Of a stretch of 51,388 nucleotides of DNA, positions 1 through 6,317 are shown piece by piece. The notes beneath the pieces were generated by a model. That model ran no database searches and had not been told where the DNA came from. It was given only the letters and a program-made list of their open reading frames with translations. This stretch comes from Desulfoarculaceae bacterium (GTDB lineage: Bacteria; Desulfobacterota; Desulfobulbia; Desulfobulbales; Desulfocapsaceae): assembly GCA_019429465.1 (NCBI GenBank), contig JAHYIV010000017.1, positions 1 through 51,388 on the forward strand, read 5' to 3'. Positions within the stretch are counted from its first letter, which is position 1, and the number at the start of each line of letters is the position of its first letter. Both the position numbers and the translations under genes were made by a program.

Positions 1-7
1 GCTAAGT

Positions 8-113
8 AAAAAGCGTCAAATGCGAGGCGCGCAAATTTCGAGGAATGAGGCGTACTTGAGTACGCCGCAGTGACGAGATAATTTGCAGCAACGAAGCAGT
101 TGGCGACTTTTTA
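8..113. repeat. Dispersed long imperfect palindrome
   Basis: The segment starts with AAAAAG and ends with CTTTTT. Its centre is a perfect 16-bp palindrome GCGTACTTGAGTACGC at 50-65. The two arms are imperfectly complementary over about 40 bp each, with matching blocks such as GCAAATT on the left and AATTTGC on the right. Seen directly: one long hairpin with no coding sense, lying just past the stop of the reverse-strand gene at 122. From memory, nearly identical sequences ending in TTTTTACGACGCCATCA are scattered through many Desulfobacterota genomes, so this is probably a REP/MITE-like element. Only one copy is in the window, so the dispersed nature is recollection. Confidence 0.6.
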
Positions 114-121
114 CGACGCCA

Positions 122-1261
122 TCAACAGTAGACCGCCAGCAGCGCATGTCTGACAGGCGGCACCAGCTTCTCCGTACCCTGCCGTTCTCCGATCAACTCG
201 GAAAAAGGTACTCCTGTCAGAAGATGGATGGTCAGCGGAGTGCGGCCATAGTGAGCGGCCGGGAAGGAGGCTTCCAGCCGGGAGTTCCACGCCTCTTTCC
301 ATCTCTCCGCCTGGGGCAGAAGCAGGGCCGGAGCACTGTCATCTTCGAGCTCGGTCATGGCCAGTTTTCCCAGGGCCTCGGCCATCTCCTGGAGAGGAAC
401 CTGCATCTCGGCCCTGAACTGCTCAACCTTCCGGACTCCATCCATATCCTCCAGACTGATCCTGGCCGGAAGATCGATCTGTAAAAGCGATACCGGTGCG
501 TGTCCACTTTCGCGTTCCACCTGCTCCAGCAGGATATCCGCTGCCTCCTGACGCCTGGTGGTCCACAGCCGGAGGTTCGGCATGGGGCCCGACAGATAGA
601 GTCTGCTCCAGGCGCGCAGACGATTCTTGATCATCCCGGGCCGGGGCTGGTTCATCTTCTGTTTCAAGGCCAGGAGTTCAGCAAAGGGATCTTCTTCAGC
701 ACCCTGGCCGTCACCACTCTCCTTCATCTCCCCCTGCAGTCGTCTGAACAGGGCGATCTCCCGATCATCAACCGCGATCAGCTGCAGGGCCAGCTCCTCT
801 TCCTCCCGGTCCAGGATCTCGGCAATCTTCAGCACCAGCCTGGCCTGCCACAGGGCCAGCCGTTCCTGTTCATCACCAGCGCTATACTGCTCCATGCCCT
901 GGAGCAGTGAAGAGAGGATCGCCTGTTTGGAGTTATCGCCACGACTGGCCGGGTCCGACAGAGACGCCAGGGTTAGATAGCTCAGCTGCTCGACATAGGC
1001 ATCTTTTTTGTTGCTGATATCATGAAGCAGATGCAAAAAACGATCCCGGTCCACTCCCAGCCGTGAAGGAGTATGGACTTGACAGAAGCCCGATTCCGTG
1101 AAAAGATGACTGCCTGCATCGGAGAGAAGGATCTGATCTTTCTGTTCGTCACCTTCAACCGGCTGAAGCAGATGGATGGTGTTGAAGAAGAGGGCCAGGG
1201 ACAACTGCTGATGAGCGGGAAGAACGGTATCCGGGAAATAAATCGTATCGAGAGTGTTCAT
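122..1261 (-). CDS. Unrecognised helical protein, 379 residues
   Basis: I do not recognise this family. From the ATG at 1261 (a TTG two codons upstream is the alternative) the protein has 379 residues, no signal peptide and no membrane segment. It is rich in Leu, Glu and Gln with long amphipathic stretches, so it is probably a soluble, mostly helical cytoplasmic protein. An acidic segment, GEMKESGDGQGAEEDPFAEL, near the middle suggests a linker between two helical halves. The start is back to back with the forward gene at 1262, so their control regions lie inside each other. No good Shine-Dalgarno sequence precedes the ATG. The function is unknown. Reality as a gene rests on length, consistent composition and absence of a better frame. 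Confidence 0.6.
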   Translation of the reverse strand: MNTLDTIYFPDTVLPAHQQLSLALFFNTIHLLQPVEGDEQKDQILLSDAGSHLFTESGFCQVHTPSRLGVDRDRFLHLLHDISNKKDAYVEQLSYLTLASLSDPASRGDNSKQAILSSLLQGMEQYSAGDEQERLALWQARLVLKIAEILDREEEELALQLIAVDDREIALFRRLQGEMKESGDGQGAEEDPFAELLALKQKMNQPRPGMIKNRLRAWSRLYLSGPMPNLRLWTTRRQEAADILLEQVERESGHAPVSLLQIDLPARISLEDMDGVRKVEQFRAEMQVPLQEMAEALGKLAMTELEDDSAPALLLPQAERWKEAWNSRLEASFPAAHYGRTPLTIHLLTGVPFSELIGERQGTEKLVPPVRHALLAVYC

Positions 1262-1558
1262 ATGCAAAGTATGAAGGAAAAAGTATCATTTTATCTGACC
1301 GCAGCAGCCTACCTGCTGTTTAATCTGCGGCCAGCTGCCGATCTGGCGCAGACCGTGCAGTCTACCCTGTGGCAGATCCTGCAGACGGCTCCTTTTGTGG
1401 GCGGCATCACCTGGTTTGTCATCGCCCTGCTGCAATACATGGCCGATGGTGAAAAGGTCCCATGGGAACGCCGCTTTCGCTTATTTTTTACCATAGGAAT
1501 TTTAGCCGGTCTTGTCTATGCAATTATTGAATACACCGGCACCGGAACCGGACAATAA
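1262..1558 (+). CDS. Small membrane protein, unknown function
   Basis: The gene encodes 98 residues from the ATG at 1262; an ATG at 1271 is equally possible. Two or three hydrophobic segments are visible: VSFYLTAAAYLLFNL near the N-terminus, FVGGITWFVIALLQYM in the middle and FFTIGILAGLVYAIIEY near the C-terminus. A charged loop GEKVPWERRFR separates the last two. It is probably an inner-membrane protein. The open frame extends upstream to 1073, but that part lies antisense to the neighbouring gene and is unlikely to be used. The divergent gene begins on the very next base. No family is recognised. Confidence 0.5.
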   Translation: MQSMKEKVSFYLTAAAYLLFNLRPAADLAQTVQSTLWQILQTAPFVGGITWFVIALLQYMADGEKVPWERRFRLFFTIGILAGLVYAIIEYTGTGTGQ

Positions 1559-1611
1559 CACCGCCCCCATCAACCAGAATTAACCTCAGCAGGCCTGCAA
1601 GAAGATGGCCG

Positions 1612-1690
1612 ATGCGTTACCTCAATCATTCTCATCCATGCGGCACGGACCAGGATCAACGAGGTGGCGGAACAGAGAGTCGGGTGCAAT
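1612..1690 (+). pseudogene. Decayed Lrp/AsnC-type ligand-binding gene fragment
   Basis: About 75 bases from the ATG at 1612 align closely with the start of the intact gene at 5908. Shared runs include ACCTCAAT, ATTCTCATC and GATCAACGAGGTGGC. An extra base after the ATG shifts the frame, and the similarity ends near 1690. It is therefore a frameshifted, 3'-truncated duplicate of the RAM-domain gene. The rest of the 1559-2028 gap holds a short GCCTGCCGG-type hairpin, unassigned sequence, and the promoter of the next gene. Confidence 0.6.
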
Positions 1691-1946
1691 GGCTGCAGCT
1701 CATAACCAGATAAGATCTCTCGTCTCCCCGTAGTTACCGGCAGCCTGCCGGATCTGGAATTCTTCAGCCCGGAGACGACCAGACCGGCCCCTTGATCACG
1801 TTGCAGAAAGACCTCGCCTCTCCCCGTCTCTTAGCATACAACAATCCTTTTTTTTATCAGAAAACTCCCTTCAGGTTCTTGCGCTGATTGCGCCGATTAA
1901 ACGAGCAAGAGTTCCACCTCCTTTTTCGTCCGCCTCATCATACCGC

Positions 1947-1976
1947 TTGACATTCTGTATATCATTGTATAGCATT
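1947..1976 (+). promoter_or_regulatory. Candidate promoter with tandem operator-like repeat
   Basis: TTGACA at 1947-1952 is followed after 17 bases by TAGCAT at 1970-1975, a reasonable sigma-70 pair upstream of the gene at 2029. Two tandem 10-base repeats, GTATATCATT and GTATAGCATT (1957-1966 and 1967-1976), fill the spacer and the -10 region. A repeat there is a natural place for the downstream DNA-binding protein to bind its own promoter; that part is inference. Confidence 0.4.
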
Positions 1977-2028
1977 GCAGAACATAGAATATAATCGTTT
2001 ATCAAAATCAAGGACGAGGCAGTGAACC

Positions 2029-2754
2029 ATGGAAAAACTATTAACGATTAAAGAGGCAGCTTCATTCTTGAATGTGTCGGAAATGTCTCTCAGGCGGTGG
2101 ACCAATGCCGGGAAGCTCCCCTGTTTCCGGGTCGGCGGCAAACATGAGAGGCGCTTTAACAGGCAGGATCTCCTTAATTTTCTGCACCCGGATGACCATG
2201 ATAAGATACCTTTGGGTATTGGCGAATACAGGGTTGCTGCCTCGGCACATATTGCCCATTTTTACAACACCCTTGATGAATGCCTGGGGGACGGGATCTC
2301 CTATTTGAGCACGGGCCTGTCGCGTGGTGAAAAAATAGTGGTGGTTTCAACCGGCGCCAGATTACCAAGGCTGCTGGCCGGCCTTGAAGATTCAGGATTC
2401 CCTGTCAGCAGGCTTATCGATGACGGCGTCATCACCACAGACACCGGCCAGGAAAGGCCTGCCCAACAGATCCGCTTTATGTCCGATGCCCTTCTCGGCA
2501 CCGATTCTGCAAAGGGGGTCCGGCTTCTTGGTGATATGGCCTGGGCCGTGGAAAGGGGTTGGAGCCTGGATGACATAACAACACTTGAGAACTACACCAA
2601 TAGTTCACTGGCCAACCAGAATAAACTCTTTCTCTGTCAATATGACATGGAACAGTTCAGGGCCTCTGCCGCCATGATGGCAATCGAGACGCACAGCCTG
2701 ACCTCGTATCGAGGTGCGTTAAAAACAAGCCCCTATTTTTCAGAAGCCGTCTGA
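2029..2754 (+). CDS. DNA-binding regulator with DcmR-type MEDS sensory domain
   Basis: This is a 241-residue regulator. Residues 5-50 are an excisionase/MerR-like helix-turn-helix (TIKEAASFLNVSEMSLRRW, then GKLPCFRVGGKHERRF). The rest, from about residue 65, resembles the MEDS domain (methanogen/methylotroph DcmR sensory domain), with blocks such as HIAHFYNTLDECLGDGISYL, SRGEKIVVVST and RLLGDMAWAVERGWSLDDI. DcmR represses dichloromethane dehalogenase in methylotrophs; MEDS domains are thought to sense small C1 or hydrocarbon-type compounds. GAGGCAG lies ahead of the ATG. The gene heads a cluster with an AhpD-like protein, a DUF1638 protein and a selenoprotein, so it is the likely regulator of that set. 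The domain call is confident; ligand and target are inferred. Confidence 0.8.
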   Translation: MEKLLTIKEAASFLNVSEMSLRRWTNAGKLPCFRVGGKHERRFNRQDLLNFLHPDDHDKIPLGIGEYRVAASAHIAHFYNTLDECLGDGISYLSTGLSRGEKIVVVSTGARLPRLLAGLEDSGFPVSRLIDDGVITTDTGQERPAQQIRFMSDALLGTDSAKGVRLLGDMAWAVERGWSLDDITTLENYTNSSLANQNKLFLCQYDMEQFRASAAMMAIETHSLTSYRGALKTSPYFSEAV

Positions 2755-2779
2755 AATCTAACCCCGATGAACGGGATAA

Positions 2780-2834
2780 GTGCCTTGCGCAGATTATTTT
2801 CTTGCAAAAAAAAAGAAAATAATCTGTAAGGCAC
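2780..2834 (+). repeat. Long perfect-arm hairpin between regulator and AhpD-like gene
   Basis: GTGCCTT and CAGATTATTTTC are mirrored by GAAAATAATCTG and AAGGCAC around a loop of about a dozen bases with an A-run. The stem is roughly 19 bp with a small internal asymmetry. It lies 26 bases past the regulator's stop and 29 bases before the next start. No T-tract follows, so it is not a standard terminator. It could be an attenuator, an RNA processing site or a protein-binding operator. Confidence 0.65.
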
Positions 2835-2863
2835 TGAATATACAACCAACCAAGGAGAAGCAG

Positions 2864-3256
2864 ATGAGCACTTTAGTGAATGAGCAGGATGCAACAGGCA
2901 AGACAAAAGAGATATACGACGATATCCAGAAAACATTTGGCATGGTGCCCAATTTTTTCAAGGCCCAGGCCGCTGTGGACCCCAACTGGCTTGAGCTGAA
3001 CTGGCAGCGAGAAAAACAGATCATGGTCACCGAGGGGGCTCTGGACCGCAAGACCAAAGAGCTTATTGCCCTGGTCGTATCAATGGTGAATAAGTGCGAA
3101 TACTGTTCGCTTGCCCATGAGGGTATGGCCAGGATGGTTGGTGCCAGTAAAGATGAAATAAATGAGGTAAAAAAGGTTGTGGAGCTGTTCTGCAGCTTCA
3201 ACTCCATAGCGGATTCACTCAAGGTGCCTTGCGATCTTATGCCGCCGACAGAATAA
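2864..3256 (+). CDS. Carboxymuconolactone decarboxylase / AhpD-like protein
   Basis: The 130-residue protein starts at an ATG preceded by AAGGAGAAG. It has the alkylhydroperoxidase AhpD-like signature: CEYCSLAHEGMARMVG near residues 80-95, a CxxC pair followed by a histidine, in a helical protein of the usual CMD length. Members of this fold are thiol peroxidases or decarboxylases. The CxxCxxxH pattern favours the redox (AhpD-like) branch over true lactone decarboxylases. It may be a thiol-based oxidoreductase serving the selenoprotein encoded three genes downstream, which is inference. The open frame extends upstream into the hairpin, but the ribosome-binding site fixes the start at 2864. 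Confidence 0.8.
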   Translation: MSTLVNEQDATGKTKEIYDDIQKTFGMVPNFFKAQAAVDPNWLELNWQREKQIMVTEGALDRKTKELIALVVSMVNKCEYCSLAHEGMARMVGASKDEINEVKKVVELFCSFNSIADSLKVPCDLMPPTE

Positions 3257-3274
3257 GAGAGGGCAGCGACAAGG

Positions 3275-3862
3275 ATGCAGCACAAGAAGCCCATCACCCT
3301 GGTTGCCTGCGGAATTTTTGCCGATGAATTGCAGGCTGTTTTGGCTGAAAAAGGCCCTGCCCTTGAGGTGGTATGGCTGCAAGCGGCCCTCCACACCGAT
3401 CTTGGCCAGCTGCAGTCAGAGCTGGACGCTGTTTTGGCTGCGGTGACAAAGAGGCGGAGAAGGCCATGCGTTCTTTACGGCAGCAGTTGCCTGCCGGCAG
3501 CCGATGAGCTCTTCCAGCGCCACGGCGCCCGGGGTTTTGCAGCGTGTAACTGTATTGAGGCCCTGGTGGGTCGGGAAGAGCGCCGGAGATATGAGGCCGA
3601 GGGCTGTTTTCTCATGACGCCTGGCTGGGTCCGCTCGTGGCCGGCAATGATGGCCTCTCTGGGCTGGGATGATGTTGACGTCAGAACCAACCTGGGGCGT
3701 TATGCCAGGATATTGGTTTTTGACGCCGGCGTGCATCCCCTGACCGATGAAGAGGTTGTTGCATTTTTCGACCTTACAGGTCTTTTTGTGGAAACAGTGG
3801 AGCTGGGCCTTGACCATTTTGAGGCCCTCATTACCCGCCTCCTTGATCAGGAAGGCAGCTGA
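3275..3862 (+). CDS. DUF1638 family protein
   Basis: The 195-residue protein fits DUF1638: it opens with ITLVACGIF, has LYGSSCLP and ACNCIEALVGREERRRYE in the middle, and FLMTPGWVRSWP later. Several conserved cysteines (CVLYGSSC, CNC) suggest metal or cofactor binding. Family members are often found beside corrinoid methyltransferase genes in methanogens and anaerobic bacteria, but the biochemical role is unknown to me. Spacing is 18 bases after the AhpD-like gene and 22 bases before the selenoprotein gene, so they are probably co-transcribed. The GC-rich composition is like that of its neighbours. Confidence 0.75.
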   Translation: MQHKKPITLVACGIFADELQAVLAEKGPALEVVWLQAALHTDLGQLQSELDAVLAAVTKRRRRPCVLYGSSCLPAADELFQRHGARGFAACNCIEALVGREERRRYEAEGCFLMTPGWVRSWPAMMASLGWDDVDVRTNLGRYARILVFDAGVHPLTDEEVVAFFDLTGLFVETVELGLDHFEALITRLLDQEGS

Positions 3863-3884
3863 AAATATAACAAATGGAGATATC

Positions 3885-5114
3885 ATGGCCCGTCTTGCCG
3901 AATTACCGGAACCCCTTCGCTCCCATATTGCCGATCTGCCCTGCCCGACATTTACACAGACCCCCTGGCAGGAGGGGTCGCCCCTGGAGGCCAGAAGGGT
4001 AGCGATTATCTCCACCGCGGGCCTGCATGTCCGGGGCGACCGGCCCTTTGGCGTCATGTCTGGTGATTATCGAATAATTCCCGGTGATGTAGATGCCAAC
4101 GATCTGGTCATGAGCCATATCTCAAGCAATTTTGATCGCACCGGCTTCCAGCAGGACTGGAATGTCATTTTCCCCCTGGATAGACTCAAAGAGCTGGCCG
4201 CAGCCGACGATATCGGCAGTGTCGCCGATTTTCATTATTCGTTCATGGGGGCCACGGATCCTCTGCGGATGACAGCCGCCGTGCGCAATCTGGCTGAGAG
4301 TCTGAAAAAAGACGAGGTGGACGCGGTTCTGCTTGTGCCTGTCTGACCGTTTTGTACGCGCGCAGTTGGCGCGCTTGCCCACTTTCTGGAGGAAGCCGGT
4401 CTTCCCACCACCCAGATAAGCCTTATCCGCGAACATACCGCCAAGATAAAACCGCCCCGGGCCTTATGGGTACCTTTTGAGCTGGGGCGTCCTTTTGGGA
4501 TCCCCAATGATAAGGCCTTCCAGTCCAGGGTGTTGTTGGCCTCTCTGCGGCTTCTGGAGGAAAAAGAGGGGCCTGTTCTGGCAGATTTTGGCGAGGAAGT
4601 GCCGGCCGGATCGGCTGGGGAAGATGCCGTGGGTGCCTGTCCCATAAGCTTTGGTCAGCCTGAAAAAGGTGAGAGACCAGCGGCGGAAGAGCTGGCAGAC
4701 GCCCTCAAGGAAGAGATGCTCCAGCTTCGCCCCTGGTACGATCTGGCCTTGAAGAAATATGGCCGCACTACAGTCGGGGTGAGCGGTATGGATCTGCCGG
4801 AAGTGGCAGAGTTTTTATGCGCATTTACAGAAAGACTTCCCGCAAATCCACGAGAAGATATTACTCTTGCCGAGACGCTCAAGCTGGCAGTGGATGATCT
4901 GAAGGCCTTCTATTCCGAGGCCATGGCCGCCCAACCAGGACAACCTCCAACCAGCACCATGCTCAGCAAATGGTTTTGGCACGAAACATCAGCGGCAAAG
5001 GTTTTATATGATATCCGCCATGTTTGCCTACACAGCAGTGATGACATGATGCAAATGTGCGGGAAATTATTGCCTATACCGATGGGACCGGAAGCGGACA
5101 GGCTGGTGCTGTAA
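3885..5114 (+). CDS. GrdB-like selenoprotein B (glycine/betaine/sarcosine/proline reductase family), in-frame UGA
   Basis: A standard reading ends at TGA 4344-4346, but the same frame continues open to TAA 5114, giving 409 residues. The UGA falls in the context VLLVPV-U-PFCTRAVGALAHFL, a UxxC redox motif exactly where GrdB/PrdB-type proteins carry selenocysteine. Both halves match the family: VAIISTAGLHVRGDRPF, YRIIPGDVDANDLVMSHIS and NFDRTGFQQD before the UGA; IRPPRALWVPF-like and ELGRPFGIPND after it. A SECIS-like hairpin starts 12 bases past the UGA. Classical members form part of reductases that cleave C-N bonds of glycine, sarcosine, betaine or proline. The proteobacterial branch is less characterised and its substrate is unknown to me. 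GGAGA precedes the ATG. Automatic callers would split this gene. Confidence 0.85.
4347..4378 (+). promoter_or_regulatory. SECIS-like hairpin for selenocysteine insertion
   Basis: Immediately after the UGA at 4344-4346, GCGCGC at 4358-4363 pairs with GCGCGC at 4369-4374 around the five-base loop AGTTG. Outer bases G-C, T-G and A-U extend the stem at 4354-4378 with one mismatch. Bacterial SECIS elements are short stem-loops about 10-20 bases downstream of the UGA with a G-containing apical loop, which fits. SelB recognition has not been tested. Confidence 0.7.
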
Positions 5115-5115
5115 T

Positions 5116-5255
5116 TTAATATAACAGTGTCTTGAAAAATGAGGATTTTCGCCTTCTCCGGTCGGAAGAGTGCAGGTTACGCGACCACAACCGGCCCACA
5201 GAGACCACTTCTCCGTCAGGCATGACCGCGGAGACATATAGGGATATCGCATCAT
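5116..5255 (-). pseudogene. Frameshifted HipA 5' stub
   Basis: Immediately downstream of the HipB-like gene on the reverse strand an ATG at 5255 begins MMRYPY. One frame over it continues as VSAVMPDGEVVSVGRLWS, which resembles the N-terminus of HipA-family kinases (xYVSAVMPDGExVxVGxL). A frameshift right after MMRYPY and a stop at 5116-5118 leave only about 45 codons. It looks like the surviving 5' end of a hipA toxin gene whose kinase body is gone. The fragment is short, so the match is suggestive only. Confidence 0.4.
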
Positions 5256-5261
5256 TCCTCT

Positions 5262-5528
5262 TCACGACCGGACCCGCGTTTGCCAAATTTGTTTCTCAAG
5301 CCCCTGCCGGCGGTCGTATTCCTCGAACGGATCAACCGTTTCCGCCAGCAGCCCCTGCCAGACTTCCGCCAGGCCCAGGCCGAGGGCCTCGGCGACCGCG
5401 AACCAGGAGCCGATCTTCACGCTCGCGCTCCCCCGCTCGATCGACCGCAGGGTATCAATGGAGCTCCCGCACCTGAGCGCCAGCGTCCGCAGCTTGATCT
5501 TCAGCTCGATGCGCCGCTTCCGGTACAA
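5262..5528 (-). CDS. HipB-like Xre-family helix-turn-helix protein
   Basis: The visible coding part is about 88 residues from a TTG at 5528. The N-terminal 60 residues form an Xre/lambda-repressor helix-turn-helix: LRTLALRCGSSIDTLRSIER, then SWFAVAEALGLGLAEVW. The tail has an acidic-aromatic segment VDPFEEYDRR. The same frame stays open upstream as EAIELFRQLGLLYRKRR, which looks like genuine protein sequence. It begins at an ATA codon behind AAAAGGTGG, so the original ATG may have mutated. The HipA stub follows seven bases downstream, so this is probably the antitoxin/repressor of a dead hipBA pair. Whether it is still expressed is unclear. Confidence 0.55.
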   Translation of the reverse strand: MYRKRRIELKIKLRTLALRCGSSIDTLRSIERGSASVKIGSWFAVAEALGLGLAEVWQGLLAETVDPFEEYDRRQGLEKQIWQTRVRS

Positions 5529-5801
5529 CAGACCGAGCTGTCTGAATAATTCGATTGCTTCTATGAAATTCCACCTTTTTTCTTTTTAAGGCAGCATAAA
5601 ACCTGTCTTATGTCAATAATCAGCTACTTAAGCTGGAAATAACCATCCTAATATCATAGCAATGACTAAAAACAGGCCTTTGCTTTCTCCGCGCCGCGGA
5701 TGGATCCGACAATTTTTCACGATAAAACCAAAAAGTCTTGACTATTTTTCATAACAGCTCACAATGGTCGCCACTGGGCACCGCTCTCGCAAGCAGTTTT
5801 T
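5529..5801. other. Intergenic region, no gene seen
   Basis: No credible coding sequence is seen. The segment is AT-rich near 5570-5640. CTTGACTATTTTTCATAACA at about 5736-5755 could be a -35-like box for the gene at 5908, but I see no convincing -10 partner. The palindromes that follow are listed separately. Confidence 0.4.
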
Positions 5802-5880
5802 CCTGATATGGCATATCAGGAATCTATCTGTGATAGATTCCTGCAAATCTCGAGATGTCAGGGCGTTATCATGACATCTC
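5802..5880 (+). promoter_or_regulatory. Three successive palindromes upstream of the RAM-domain gene
   Basis: Three perfect inverted repeats occur in 79 bases. CCTGATATG-g-CATATCAGG lies at 5802-5820. CAGGAATCTATC-tgt-GATAGATTCCTG lies at 5817-5843. GAGATGTCA and TGACATCTC with an 11-base loop lie at 5852-5880. The first two share CAGG, so in RNA they cannot both form fully. They sit 28 bases ahead of the start at 5908 and could be repressor operators or a switching leader. Confidence 0.55.
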
Positions 5881-5907
5881 ACAACGAAATAATAACCAGG
5901 AGGCAAC

Positions 5908-6186
5908 ATGGTCACCTCAATTATTCTCATCAATGCGGAACGAACCAAGATCAACGAGGTGGCTGAACAGATAGCCGGGCTGGTTGGGATTTCAGAGGTG
6001 TATTCAGTGAGCGGGAACTACGACCTTATCGCCATTGCCCGCGTCGCCTCCAATGAGGAACTGGCCGACCTGGTCACCAAAAAACTGCTGGGCATCGATT
6101 TCATTCTCAAATCAGAGACCATGCTCGCCTTCAAGGCCTATTCCCGTCATGATCTGGAGACCATGTTCCAGATCGGGATGGAGTAA
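5908..6186 (+). CDS. Stand-alone Lrp/AsnC ligand-binding (RAM) domain protein
   Basis: The 92-residue protein starts at an ATG behind CCAGGAGGCAAC. It lacks the Lrp helix-turn-helix and consists only of the RAM (regulation of amino-acid metabolism) alpha-beta fold: TSIILINAERTKINEVAEQI, then GISEVYSVSGNYDLIAIARV, then FKAYSRHDLETMF. Stand-alone RAM proteins form dimers or octamers that bind amino acids and may modulate full-length Lrp regulators. A frameshifted copy of this gene lies at 1612, so the gene has been duplicated. The gene ends four bases before a fusion remnant of the restriction island. The three palindromes upstream suggest that it is regulated. Confidence 0.85.
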   Translation: MVTSIILINAERTKINEVAEQIAGLVGISEVYSVSGNYDLIAIARVASNEELADLVTKKLLGIDFILKSETMLAFKAYSRHDLETMFQIGME

Positions 6187-6190
6187 AACC

Positions 6191-6310
6191 ATGAGCGAAG
6201 CATTTCCCGTCGATTTACACGGCAAGATCATCGTCTTCGGAGCGAAGCAGATTCGTCGCACTTGGATTGATGACCGGGGCATTGAAAGCCTGCGGGTTAT
6301 CTCGTTGTAG
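6191..6310 (+). pseudogene. Antirepressor-methylase fusion scar
   Basis: The 39-codon frame starts with MSEAFPVDLHGKIIVFGAKQ, near-identical to the N-terminus of the BRO protein at 7387. It ends with DDRGIESLRVISL, near-identical to the last residues of the Mod methylase ending at 10506 (DDRGIESLRVITL). The join is in frame, around codon 25. It therefore records a second BRO-mod locus collapsed by a deletion of more than 2 kb (assuming the layout was like 7387-10506). GAGTAAAACC precedes the start, so a short peptide could still be made. Confidence 0.8.
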
Positions 6311-6317
6311 GACGGCT

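Noticed and set aside
2780..2834. Intrinsic terminator of the MEDS regulator gene
   Set aside because: No T-tract follows the stem on either strand; kept as an unassigned hairpin instead.
3416..4057. Reverse-strand frame of 213 codons opposite the DUF1638 and selenoprotein genes
   Set aside because: Both forward genes have clear family motifs; the reverse frame has none.
4344..4346. Nonsense mutation splitting the GrdB-like gene into two pseudogene halves
   Set aside because: The stop is UGA at the exact UxxC position of the family, the frame is unchanged after it, and a SECIS-like hairpin follows.
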